Source of the DNA: Fagopyrum homotropicum
Taxonomy: Eukaryota > Streptophyta > Magnoliopsida > Caryophyllales > Polygonaceae
Assembly: GCA_033239125.1 (NCBI GenBank)
Contig: BSWB01000001.1
Span: forward strand, 53,847,001-53,911,000
Direction of reading: 5' to 3'
DNA length: 64,000 nucleotides
Made by a program: the position numbers and the translations under genes. The notes below the pieces were generated by a model that saw only the letters and a program-made list of their open reading frames with translations, ran no database searches and was not told where the DNA came from. Of the stretch, positions 21,861 through 31,432 are shown piece after piece (the stretch's first letter is position 1; each line of letters opens with the position of its first letter).

Positions 21861-23810
21861 CTAGACTAGAAAACGGGAAAAGAGAGCAATACCTTGGGTT
21901 ACCTCCCAAGAAGCGCTTGGTTTAAGGTCGCTAGCTAGACCATAATGCGTCTCAAATGAGGTATATTGGTGCAACCTCACCCCATACTTCACCTCCATCG
22001 TGGGGTGAAGTAAATCCATCAAGCGCTCCAACAAGTGTAAGTCATCGGGGAATGAATCGTCTATGGGTGGGTCATCCGTCTCGCGGGAAGATTCCGGTAG
22101 CCGGCTGAGGTGATCCGCAACGGAGTTCTCGGATCCCTTCTTATTGCGGATCTCTACGTCAAACTCTTGAAGCAAGAGAATCCATCGAATAAGGCATGGC
22201 TTGGCATCTTTCTTAGCCAACAAGTAACGAATGGTTGCATGGTCGGTGTAGACAATGACCTTCGCCCCAACTAAGTAGGAACGAAACTTCTCGAAAGCGT
22301 ATACAACTGCCAACAATTCCTTCTGAGTGGTAGCGTAGTTGCGCTGGGCTACATCTAGCGTCTTGCTAGCATAGTAAATGGCGGTGGTCCGGCCATCCTT
22401 CTTCTGTCCAAGCACCGCTCCTACGGCTACATCACTAGCGTCACACATGACCTCAAAGGGCAAGGTCCAGTCAGGAGGTTGGATAATGGGAGCGGAGATC
22501 AACGCCTCCTTAATCCTGTAAAAAGCATCAAGACACTCCTGCGAAAACTCAAAAATAACATCTTTATTCAAGAGGTTAGTTAGAGGTTTAGAAATCTTAG
22601 AGAAGTCTTTGATGAATCTCCTGTAGAAACCTGCATGCCCGAGAAAACTCCTCACACCTTTAACAGAACAAGGAGGAGGGAGCTTCTCAATAGTCTCGAT
22701 CTTAGCTCGATCGACCTCAATACCTCGATTAGAAACGAGGTGTCCTAGTACAATGCCTTCATTAACCATAAAATGACACTTTTCCCAATTCAGAACAAGG
22801 TTAGTGTCTTCACATCTTTTAAGCACTAGAGAAAGGTTAGATAGGCAATCATCAAAAGAGGAGCCATATACAGAAAAATCGTCCATGAATACCTCCATGA
22901 TCTCCTCTATGTATTCGGAAAAGATAGCCATCATGCACCGCTGGAAGGTAGCGGGTGCATTGCACAATCCAAATGGCATCCTCCGATCGGCAAATGTCCC
23001 CCATGGACAAGTGAAAGTGGTCTTCTCCTGATCATCCGGATGGATAGGAATCTGGAAGAATCCACTATAGCCGTCCAAGTAACAAAAGTGTGAATGCTGG
23101 GCCAACCGCTCGAGCATCTGATCGATGAAGGGAAGTGGAAAGTGGTCCTTCCGTGTGGCCGTGTTCAGCTTCCTGTAATCGATGCAAACCCTCCAACCCG
23201 TAACGGTCCTAGTTGGGATCAACTCGTTGTTCTTATTCGTCACAACGGTCATCCCTCCTTTCTTCGGAACGACATGCACCGGGCTAACCCACTTCCTGTC
23301 CGAGATAGGATAAATAATACCTGCATCCAACAACTTAAGAACTTCCTTCTTCACAACCTCCTTCATGATCGGATTTAACCGTCTTTGAGGTTCCCGTGAA
23401 GTCTTATGATTATCTTCTATTAGAATTCTATGCATATAGAAAGAAGGTTTAATGCCAATAAGATCATCCGTGGTGTAACCTATAGCTTTTCGATGCTTTC
23501 TCAGGACATGCATTAACTTAGACAATTCAGATTCGGAAAGGGAAGCACTAACAATAATGGGATAAGTGGAATCCAGCCCAAGAAAGACATACCTCAAGTG
23601 ACTAGGGAGTTGTTTAAGCTCCACAACTGGGGGTGTCTTCTGAGGGAGATCCTTGCTTCCTCCTTCCGGTCGAGTGGATTTAGAAACTAGACTTTCGGAA
23701 GTCTCAGTTGACATCATCTCGTCATCGACCTCGGTCGAGGCGCAGGGGCGTTGACCGAGATGTTCTTCAGTCGCCTCGCTCAGTCCAGGAAGTGCCTCGG
23801 TCGAGGTACT
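21861..23810 (-). pseudogene. pol: RT-RNase H part of B2 pol, integrase deleted
   Basis: This continues in frame from the gag-protease ORF after one TGA (23811-23813). RT motifs include the LLDAGIIYPISD.KWVSPV block, PTRTVTGWR.CIDYRKLN, YLDGYSGFFQIPIHP and the catalytic FMDDF. RNase H follows with MCDASDVAVGAVLGQ, KELLAVVYA and VYTDH. After ADHLSRLP and a short acidic stretch the frame jumps to remnants of the pol end and runs into UTR sequence, so about 1.2 kb with the zinc-binding and DDE domains of integrase is gone. B2 could therefore not integrate by itself. Confidence 0.88.
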
Positions 23811-23820
23811 TCAACTGGAA
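23725..23820 (-). repeat. B-type palindromes between protease and RT
   Basis: ACCTCGGTCGAGG and GCCTCGGTCGAGGTA occur in the linker. A3 (47395-47550), A4 (42170-42300) and C (61750-61935) have their own words at the same place. Confidence 0.8.
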
Positions 23821-26480
23821 CCGAAATTGGAGATCTTCGTCTCCTGGATTAGCTTCTCAGTTTTAGCTCCTGGATCTTTTTCTAGTGCCTTCAAGCTTCG
23901 TATATCTGCATCACAAGAAGCATCTATACCTTCCTCTATTAAACTAAAACTTAGAAATCTTTCGAGTGGATCGTTAATAAGGATAGAGCTCACCAATTCT
24001 CTTGATTCTTCTTCATCGTAGTTGTTGAAGATATCATCAGTTAGCTGCTCCTCTTGCATGGCTGCAAGTAGTGCAAACTCCACCTCATCGCCACCAATGT
24101 TGAATTTCAACTTGGCGTTCTTGCAATCCACATTGCAACCCGAAGTTGCTAAAAATGGCCTCCCGAGAATAATAGGAACAGGATAATCTGCGGGAATGTC
24201 AAGCACGACAAAATCTATAGGTAGATAGAAGTTACCTAACTTGACCGGAACGTCCTCCAAGATGTCCACGGGATGGGTGATGGAGCGATCCGCCATATAA
24301 AGTCGAATCTTGACCGGCTTGGGCTCTCCAAGTCCGATCTTCGTACATAGCTCTAGCGGAATGATGCTCACGCTGGCTCCTAGATCACAAAGGGCTTCAC
24401 AAGTGACATCCCCAACTTGAATGGGAATGCTAAATGAGCCGGGATCTCTTAACTTAGGTGGCATCTTCTCCTTCATGATCTTAATAAGCTCCGAGGATTT
24501 AGATGTCATCCTAACTTCACCAAAGTCTTCCAATTTCCTTTTCCTTGATAGGATCTCCTTTAAGAATTTCCCATAGGCGGGCATTCCTAGAATAGCATCA
24601 AGAAAAGGAATGTTAATATGCAGCTTGTTCATCAAGTCAAGGAACTTACCAAAGTGCTTGTCTAGATGTGCTCTGGCTCTGGACTGAGGGAATGGAAGTG
24701 GTGGTTTGTATGCAGGAGGTGGAACATAAACTTCAGTTTTCCCCTCCGCTTTCTGTTGCCCCGCCTCGGTTGGCATCTCGGTCGAGGTGTTCTTCGACTG
24801 GACCTGGACCGAGGTGGTCTGCGTCGAACGAGGTACTGAATCTGCAGTTTTAAGTCCACTCCTCGTCGTTATGGCCATGCATTGGCCCTTAGGGTTTCTT
24901 TCCGTCTTTGCTGGAAGCTTCCCTGGATCTCTTGGCGCTTCATTCACTCTACTCGCAAGTTGTTGTTCGAAGGACTTTTGGGCCCTAGAAAATGAAGTCA
25001 TAGAATTCTCCATAACGCTAAGCTTGATCAAGATGGCTTCCAGAACTGCGTCTTTCTTTTCTGGCTGAGACGAACTTGATCCTTGCCCTTGGCTCTTTAA
25101 TGGAGTAGAAGAAGAAGAAGAAGGAGAAGAGAGGAAAGGGTTAGAGGAATTATTAGAGTTGGAGTTAGAATAATTGTTACCAGGATTCTGGTTGTTTTGA
25201 TTGTTCGTCCTCCAATTGTTGCTATTGGATCCTCTATTGTTGTTGTTGTAGTTGTTGTTATTGTTCCGGGAACCGTTGTTGTTGTTACGGTATCCATTGT
25301 TGTTGTTCCTTTGTCCTTGCTCTTCCTTCTTGGTTTGAGCAACCAAGAGTTCCTTCAATTGCTTCACGTCATTCTTCAAAGACGTGAGTTGATTGTTGTT
25401 GGATTGAGTCTCTTGAAAGTTGACTCTTTTAACTCCACCTTCAGCTCCTTGGTGGGTGTACTTCTCCATATGCAAGGCTTGCTTCTCAATGAAGTCCCAA
25501 GCCTCATCAATCCCCATGTCCATGAAGGTACCGGCGGAGAGTAGTTGGAGATTGAACTGGGTGCTTCCGTCCAGTCCTTTGAAGTAGATCTCCAACCACT
25601 CGATCTTTGGAATCCCATGATGTGGGCAATCCAAAAGGATGTCCTTGAACCGCTCCCATGACTTGGACAAGCTCTCTTTGTCCTTCATAATGAAAGCATT
25701 GATCTTCCCTCTCATTTCAGCTGTCTTTGAGGGGGGAAAGAATTTGGTTAAGAATTCCGTCGTCATCTCCTCCCATGTGCTAATTTTTCCTGGAGGAAGA
25801 GATTGATACCAAGTAAGAGCTCTATCTTTTAAAGAAAAGTAAAAAGGTCTTAGCTTGTAGTTGTTATTTTCAATTCTGGAAGGTCGCAAGGTTTCCATCA
25901 AGATCTCGTAGTTTTGAAGATGTTGATGTGGTGATTCCTTCTCCATCCCTCCGAATTGGCATTGGCGAATCATGGATAGAACTTGCGGTCGAAGTTCGTA
26001 GTCATGGTCCGCTGGATCTCCTAGGTTGACTCCTGGACGCCTCAGTTGTTGATTAGGGTCCATCCTTTGACCTAGGGTTTGCGGGATTCCTGCAAGAAGA
26101 ACATCTCGGACTGGTCTCCGAGGTGGAAGCACATCGGCCGGGGCGTCAGGTACTGGAACCTGCCTCGGTCGAGGGTCAACTACTGGATCCTGCATCGGTC
26201 GAGGATCAACAGGAGGATCTTCCCTCGGTCGAAGTAGAATCTGATTTCGTATGACTGCTATCTCCGCTTCGATTGCTGCAGTCTTGGTGCGATTCTCTTC
26301 TTTCTCTTGCCTTAGTTCTTCCTTGCTGAGGCGTAGCAGCTCTAGCGCCTCTTTCAATTCGGCCGCAAGATCACGGTCGTCTTGTTGGGCCATCTTCGCT
26401 TCTCTTAAGCGTCGCTTGTATGTCTTTTCTGGTTCGGGATCGTAAGGAACGATTTCCTTCCCAGTGCGGGTTCTTCGCAT
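23811..26480 (-). CDS. gag-pro: Gag-protease of B2
   Basis: About 889 residues from the ATG that matches the lineage-A Gag start (MRRTRTGKE); the frame is open 11 codons further up (26513). Order: charged coiled-coil-like start (about 20-85), a Pro/Arg/Asp linker partly made of the B palindromic word, a capsid-type domain (about 170-320, TWEEMTTEFLTKFFPP, CPHHGI), a long Asn-rich tail (about 390-450), and then aspartic protease with DLGASVSIIPL and IILGRPFLATSG. No CCHC zinc knuckle is visible. It ends in TGA between protease and RT, inside the palindrome cluster. In A4 and C this point is open, so the stop is probably damage, but read-through cannot be excluded. Confidence 0.85.
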   Translation of the reverse strand: MRRTRTGKEIVPYDPEPEKTYKRRLREAKMAQQDDRDLAAELKEALELLRLSKEELRQEKEENRTKTAAIEAEIAVIRNQILLRPREDPPVDPRPMQDPVVDPRPRQVPVPDAPADVLPPRRPVRDVLLAGIPQTLGQRMDPNQQLRRPGVNLGDPADHDYELRPQVLSMIRQCQFGGMEKESPHQHLQNYEILMETLRPSRIENNNYKLRPFYFSLKDRALTWYQSLPPGKISTWEEMTTEFLTKFFPPSKTAEMRGKINAFIMKDKESLSKSWERFKDILLDCPHHGIPKIEWLEIYFKGLDGSTQFNLQLLSAGTFMDMGIDEAWDFIEKQALHMEKYTHQGAEGGVKRVNFQETQSNNNQLTSLKNDVKQLKELLVAQTKKEEQGQRNNNNGYRNNNNGSRNNNNNYNNNNRGSNSNNWRTNNQNNQNPGNNYSNSNSNNSSNPFLSSPSSSSSTPLKSQGQGSSSSQPEKKDAVLEAILIKLSVMENSMTSFSRAQKSFEQQLASRVNEAPRDPGKLPAKTERNPKGQCMAITTRSGLKTADSVPRSTQTTSVQVQSKNTSTEMPTEAGQQKAEGKTEVYVPPPAYKPPLPFPQSRARAHLDKHFGKFLDLMNKLHINIPFLDAILGMPAYGKFLKEILSRKRKLEDFGEVRMTSKSSELIKIMKEKMPPKLRDPGSFSIPIQVGDVTCEALCDLGASVSIIPLELCTKIGLGEPKPVKIRLYMADRSITHPVDILEDVPVKLGNFYLPIDFVVLDIPADYPVPIILGRPFLATSGCNVDCKNAKLKFNIGGDEVEFALLAAMQEEQLTDDIFNNYDEEESRELVSSILINDPLERFLSFSLIEEGIDASCDADIRSLKALEKDPGAKTEKLIQETKISNFGSS

Positions 26481-26582
26481 ATACCTCAGAAAGAACCTGC
26501 AAAAGTCACTCAAGTAGAGTGGTTAGATGACACGGGGGCAAGCGCCCCAAGAGCAAACCGTACCGGCTCGGTCTAGACCAAG

Positions 26583-26600
26583 TCCCCGGCAACGGCGCCA
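26583..26600 (-). promoter_or_regulatory. Primer-binding site of B2 (tRNA-Asp)
   Basis: Minus-strand TGGCGCCGTTGCCGGGGA, complementary to the tRNA-Asp 3' end, lies six bases inside LTR-c. Confidence 0.92.
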
Positions 26601-26606
26601 AAAACT

Positions 26607-28385
26607 TGTTCGCTCCAAACGGTGTGTGCAAGCTTTAAATTTATAACCCTAGACTTAAGCTTAAAACAAGGATGCGAACCCGCAGTGTACGGGTCAATCG
26701 TAGTAAAAAGCAAGAAATTCCAGGGGTCGATCACAGGGACTCGGTGAAACAAAGTCAGTAACGGTAAGCTTCGTGAATACTAACCACAAAGAGCAATTAA
26801 CACAATCAAAGATGAATAAGAAGTCAATAAGCAAACATGCAATTCTAGGGATTAAAGCATCTAGTTGTGGTTCCAACTCAAGATCTAAAGATAAGCGGAC
26901 AAAGCTGAGATTTTTGCAAGGGGAAGGTGTTACTAAAGTGGAGTAGTTCACCGGGTAAGTCTCACTACTCACTAATCCAAAACCGTAACTCCTATTACCG
27001 GGTAAGTCTCAAGGAATTAAGATAAAGAACTATTACCTCAAACTAACACACCATCTAAGGGAATAGAATCAACCTTTACCGGGTAAGTCTCAAGCTAACT
27101 CACAAAGATGGGATGGAAGCACACTCAAACCCCAATAAAGGATAAACCTTTATTACCTACACTTATGATCGTTGGTACACAAACTAAGGAATTACCGGGT
27201 AAGTCTCATCCTAAGCTTGCTTTGAACCAGGAAAGGTGAAATAAGAATAGGATTTGGCAAACTCTAACACTTAACTATCAGTTTAGGATCAGATAAGTCA
27301 CCTCGGTCAGCCAGATTCCACCCCGGCCGAGATGTTCATCGACTGAACGAGATGCTTAGGGTTAAGGTTAAAGACTCGAACTTTCAGGGTCCTACTGGAA
27401 TCTAAGATTATTCTATCATTGTTTTCTCCACAACCTTCAGCCAATCACCCTAGAATCACACAAGGAAATTAGCCACTCATTATCTTTATGAAAGTATTAA
27501 ATATATGGAAAGAAGGTGAATATTTGAACAAGAAGAATTTAATAAAAAAGACTTCAATAACTGAATCAAATATCACAACAAAAGCGTTCCTTGGATATAA
27601 CTCCAACAAGATAAGACAACAAGGAAGGGGAATTGAAGACAATCTTACAAAACCCTTCAAAAGCTATAAAAGCTATGATCTTCAATCTTCCTTCAACCTT
27701 CAAAAAGGTTCTTCAAAACTCCCAACAGGAGTATGGCTGCGGCGTGCTATACTAGATAAGAGGGGGGTGATAGCGGATGTAAGCGAGATCTCTAACTGTA
27801 TGCGGATTGTTGGATTTGTGGAAATCCAACCCTTTTTATAGGAAAATAACCCTCCAAAGATAAAATATCTTAGAAAGATCTTTTCCCATAAAAATAGGTT
27901 AAATATAAGATCTTCTTCCTTCCAGGAGCCAAGCCCAAAAATATAAGATCACCTTCCAAAGATAAAAGATCTCAGCCAAGAATAAAATATTCTCGCCGCG
28001 TCCTAGGTGTTCGCCTCGGTTGAGTCGGCGTCTCTGGATCACCTCGGTCGAGATGAATCTTTGGTCAACCGAGGTGAGTCATAACTGAATGTGAAATCTC
28101 TCAAAACTGGTCCAAAGTAAATCTTTAATCCATGGCTATGCTCCCTGGATGGTTCCTTATGCTCCTCAATGTAGCTCCAAATGACTCATGACTCCTTTTT
28201 GCTCCTTTTTGATGCAAAACATACCATTTTACCTGCAATTACAGCAAAACTAGGTGTAGACCTCGATTCTCGCAAAGGTAGATGAAATGGTAATATAATC
28301 ACATATTATACATGCTAACATGCAGATTATTGAAGATAAAACGTCCAAACAAACCCCAAAATATAGACTATAATTCATGCTATCA
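26607..28385 (-). repeat. Lineage-B LTR shared by two internal segments (LTR-c)
   Basis: A complete LTR of 1779 bases. On its left is the primer-binding site of B2, so it serves as the 5' LTR of B2. On its right is AAGTATGGGGTATTT and the CTTGGGGACAAGCAAG string, so it also is the 3' LTR of another segment. TATA box (minus) at 27833-27840, B palindromes at about 28015-28075, TTACCSGGTAA words at about 26950-27205, leader palindrome region at 27300-27355. Confidence 0.88.
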
Positions 28386-28593
28386 AAATACCCCATACTT
28401 AGCCCTTGCTTGTCCCCAAGCAAGTTCCGCATATAGAAGACAAGATAGAATGGATTATAAGTTAAATAATACATAAACACCCCATATTTGGGACACACTG
28501 TCCCAGTGGGTCAAAATAAGTCTAAAGAAAATAAAGTACTCACCAGACAAAGTTGAGCTGCATAATAAATAAGAAAGAAAATCCTGCAAGCTC
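28386..28593 (-). other. Shortened 3' UTR of the right B segment
   Basis: It has the LTR-border purine tract, then sequence matching the B1 UTR up to about 28460, then a jump to the part next to the ORF-1-like gene (minus-strand AATATGGGGTG, after GGGACAGTGTGTCCC). About 1.2 kb, including the conserved block, is absent; CATAAA occurs at both edges in the B1 copy and may have mediated the loss. Confidence 0.65.
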
Positions 28594-29631
28594 TCAATAA
28601 TCACGATCCGGTGGTGGTCGTGGTGGCACGTACGGATACTGAGATGGGTCAAATGGATAACCCATAGTCTGCTGAAACTGGATCTCCATCATCCGGCGCT
28701 GATAGTGCTGGCCCTCTAGCATCTGATGAGTCCAGCGGTCGATCTCTCGGTGCTGGGCGTCAAACCTCTCCTAGATGTCTACAGTCAGGGCAGCATAGGA
28801 GTCTATCATCTGATCTATCAGATCATCGATCCGACGGTAAGCATCTGGATCTCTCTGTTGGCGTACTCTACGCCTAGCAGGGCGTACTGGTGATGCAGCC
28901 GGCGCGGTCTCAATCTCGTCATCGTCTAAGTCAATGACCGGCGCACTAGTCCCAACAGTACCAGTACCTATATTCATAGGAACTCCACCATCCCTATCAT
29001 CATCATCATCATCAGCAGCCTCCTTAACCTCATCCTCCTCAGCTGGTGCAACTGTTGCCTCTCTCGCATCCTCCATCAGTGGGATCCAAGCAGTCTGCCA
29101 ATAGTACGGATCATACACTGAGAACTAGGGTGACCATCTGATCCCCTGTGGTGCGGTCGGCTCCCATGCCATAGCTACGTACGGCGTAGTGAGTCCTTGG
29201 GGGACCAGTATCCTCCGAGTAATCATCTCCTGAAGTCCTAGCGGCTTGGCAGCCGCCACCATGGTGCAAGCACTGAGATCCATGTCCTAGTAACTCGCTA
29301 TGTGAGTCACAATGCCTCCACAACAGATGTCCCCCTTCGCCTTGGCCTTGATCCTGTGTAGATCCTCTGCCAGCATCAAGCCAAAGTCTGGAATCTCTCC
29401 AGTCACCATGTAGTAAAGGCTAAACAGCTCCCCCTGTCTGACCTTTTGGGGCATCTCAGTACGCGCCACAAGAGTCTCACTAAAAATCCTGTGAGCCAAT
29501 CTAAAAGCAAGATGAAATATAATACGCTTCCTGGAGTCTCCAGGGCGCCATCTATCTGCATGCTCAACTACGTGAGCAATCTGTCCCCAGAACTCCCTAG
29601 CTACTTCTCGGGAGGGAAAATCAACAGCAGT
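28594..29631 (-). pseudogene. ORF-1-like gene of lineage B, C-terminal part
   Basis: It matches the second half of the 51406-52971 gene: REFWGQIAHVVEHADRW, LAFRLAHRIFSETL, ARTEMPQKV..GELFSLYYM and GDICCGGIVTHIA. Acidic and basic C-terminal regions follow, ending in a Pro/Tyr-rich tail. In-frame stops lie at 29287-29289 (TAG), just upstream of 29118 (TAG) and at 28771-28773 (TAG). The N-terminal half is separated by the insertion of A3 at 29632. Function unknown. Confidence 0.8.
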
Positions 29632-31330
29632 TGTTAGCATGAAATATTGTGATATTTTAGGCACGTTTTCTAAGTGTATTTCATCCATATTGATAGTCAT
29701 TGATTAAGCATTGATACATTTGTGAGCTAGTTTATTTATAATGTCGATATAGAGATCTACACAAGCTTTATGTTGATTGTAGGCAATTAGGAGCTATTTC
29801 CGAACGGAATTGAGCAAGGATGGATTTCATTGAGCATGTCCATGAATTGAGGACATTTCTAGGAGCTAAGGAAGAGCCAACTTGAAGAATGCACGAGACT
29901 AAGGAAGAATCACGTTCTAGCCCTAAACCACGCTCTAAAATACGGCTGTACTACTTTCCACGTTCAAGTCCATGGCCGTGGAACCATGGCAAGGGAAGTG
30001 TGGTTCATTCCAGCAACTTCTACGGCCGTGGAGGAGTTGTGTCAAACCGTGATGATTTCCACGCTCTAAATTACGGCCGTGGAACCCTTCCACGACCGTG
30101 ATCTTGGCGATCTTTTTCGCCACACTTTAAGCCACGATCTCCTACGCAATTGGGCCGGGCCGATATTTTATCTTACACTATAAAAGGACGGACGAAGAGA
30201 GATTCCGTCACCTTCGCTTACGCATAGACGCATCTTACGCTTACGCTTGGAATTGCCCTAATTTCGCATTTGGCGAAGATTGTGTTGGAGAGATTTGCGC
30301 TTTGTCATTGGGATTTCCGGATTGACGGAAGATCGAAGATTCGGAAGATTGTTCGCAAGGAGATTTCGCTTCTTGCTTAGGTTCGATTTAGAAGACGGAT
30401 TGACATCCCGTTCTTTCTTCTTATCTAAGATTGTGATTGTTTGTGTTGTTCCGAATCTATTGACGATATTATTCTTGATTTGTGGATTTGAGATTAGTTT
30501 GAAAGTTATTGAAGGTTTTCGGAAGTTTTCATCTTTCAATGTTTTAAACCTTGAATTTGATATCAATATGACTATTGTTGGCTAAAACCCTTTAACAATT
30601 CTAAGGTGAAGGGTTGATAATTGTGGCTTAGATGATGATAGATCGATCGTAAACAGATTGGACCTTGAGAGTCAGAGAGAATTGACGACAACCCTAATCC
30701 ACGGTCTGTTCTTGAGCTTCCACGGCCGTGGAACTCAAGAACTACCCGTAATTTTGTGTTAAGTTACGAACTTGCTTTTACTTTAATCCAAAGTTAAAGA
30801 TTTGCTTTAACTTAGTCTTGGCTTGCCTTTTCTAGGTGGTAGTGAAGCCTCAACAACCTCTACCTCGATTGTGAGTGTCACAACCTTAATCGGTTTAGTT
30901 AGTCTTGATCCTTCGATTACAAGTTTTGGTATTTGACATTAATTCTCACCTTTAGAACCTTTCTATAATGAAGCCTCAACAACCTTTATAGAGAGTGTCT
31001 TGTAGGTGAGTCACATAAGGTTTTGGAACTTCACCGTACGATTACCTTACATTAGTATACTTTTGCATATCTTAACTCTGTCCTTATATCATTAGTATAT
31101 CTTGAATCGGATACTTGGATCTTTAGGATTGTTGTTTTTCCCAATACTAGAAAAGCTTCTTACATTTACTTGCTTGATAATCTATAACTGGATTTAACCC
31201 CCCAAATCCCTGTGTTCGATACTCTGGAATACTTGCTAATCTACGCCGATCCGTACACTGCGGGTTCGCTTGCTTTTATTCTAGTTTTATAAATTTAAAG
31301 CTTGATTGCACGCACGCTAAGTGGCGAACA
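29632..31330 (+). repeat. 5' LTR of A3
   Basis: 1699 bases, TGTTAGCATG...GGCGAACA. TATA box at 30179-30185, palindrome cluster upstream at about 29925-30110, leader hairpin at about 30699-30752. Clearly the A lineage but a different subtype from A1 and A4. Confidence 0.93.
30179..30185 (+). promoter_or_regulatory. TATA box of A3
   Basis: ACTATAAAAGGACGG sits in the same context as in A1. Confidence 0.75.
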
Positions 31331-31336
31331 AGTTTT

Positions 31337-31354
31337 TGGCGCCGTTGCCGGGGA
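31337..31354 (+). promoter_or_regulatory. Primer-binding site of A3 (tRNA-Asp)
   Basis: TGGCGCCGTTGCCGGGGA lies six bases after the LTR. Confidence 0.92.
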
Positions 31355-31432
31355 TTTGGTTAAGGCCGAATTCGGTTGCCGGTTGTCAAGCTTGGGAGCT
31401 CTTCCCTTGTTATTTGATATCTTTTCAAGTGC

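Noticed and set aside
24662..25342. Several frames on both strands over the Asn-rich region of B2 gag
   Set aside because: They are other-frame shadows of a low-complexity (AAC)n-like coding tract.
19843..28385. B2 as a simple insertion with normal target duplication
   Set aside because: The right side of LTR-c continues into another element's purine tract instead of a duplicated target, so recombination is required.
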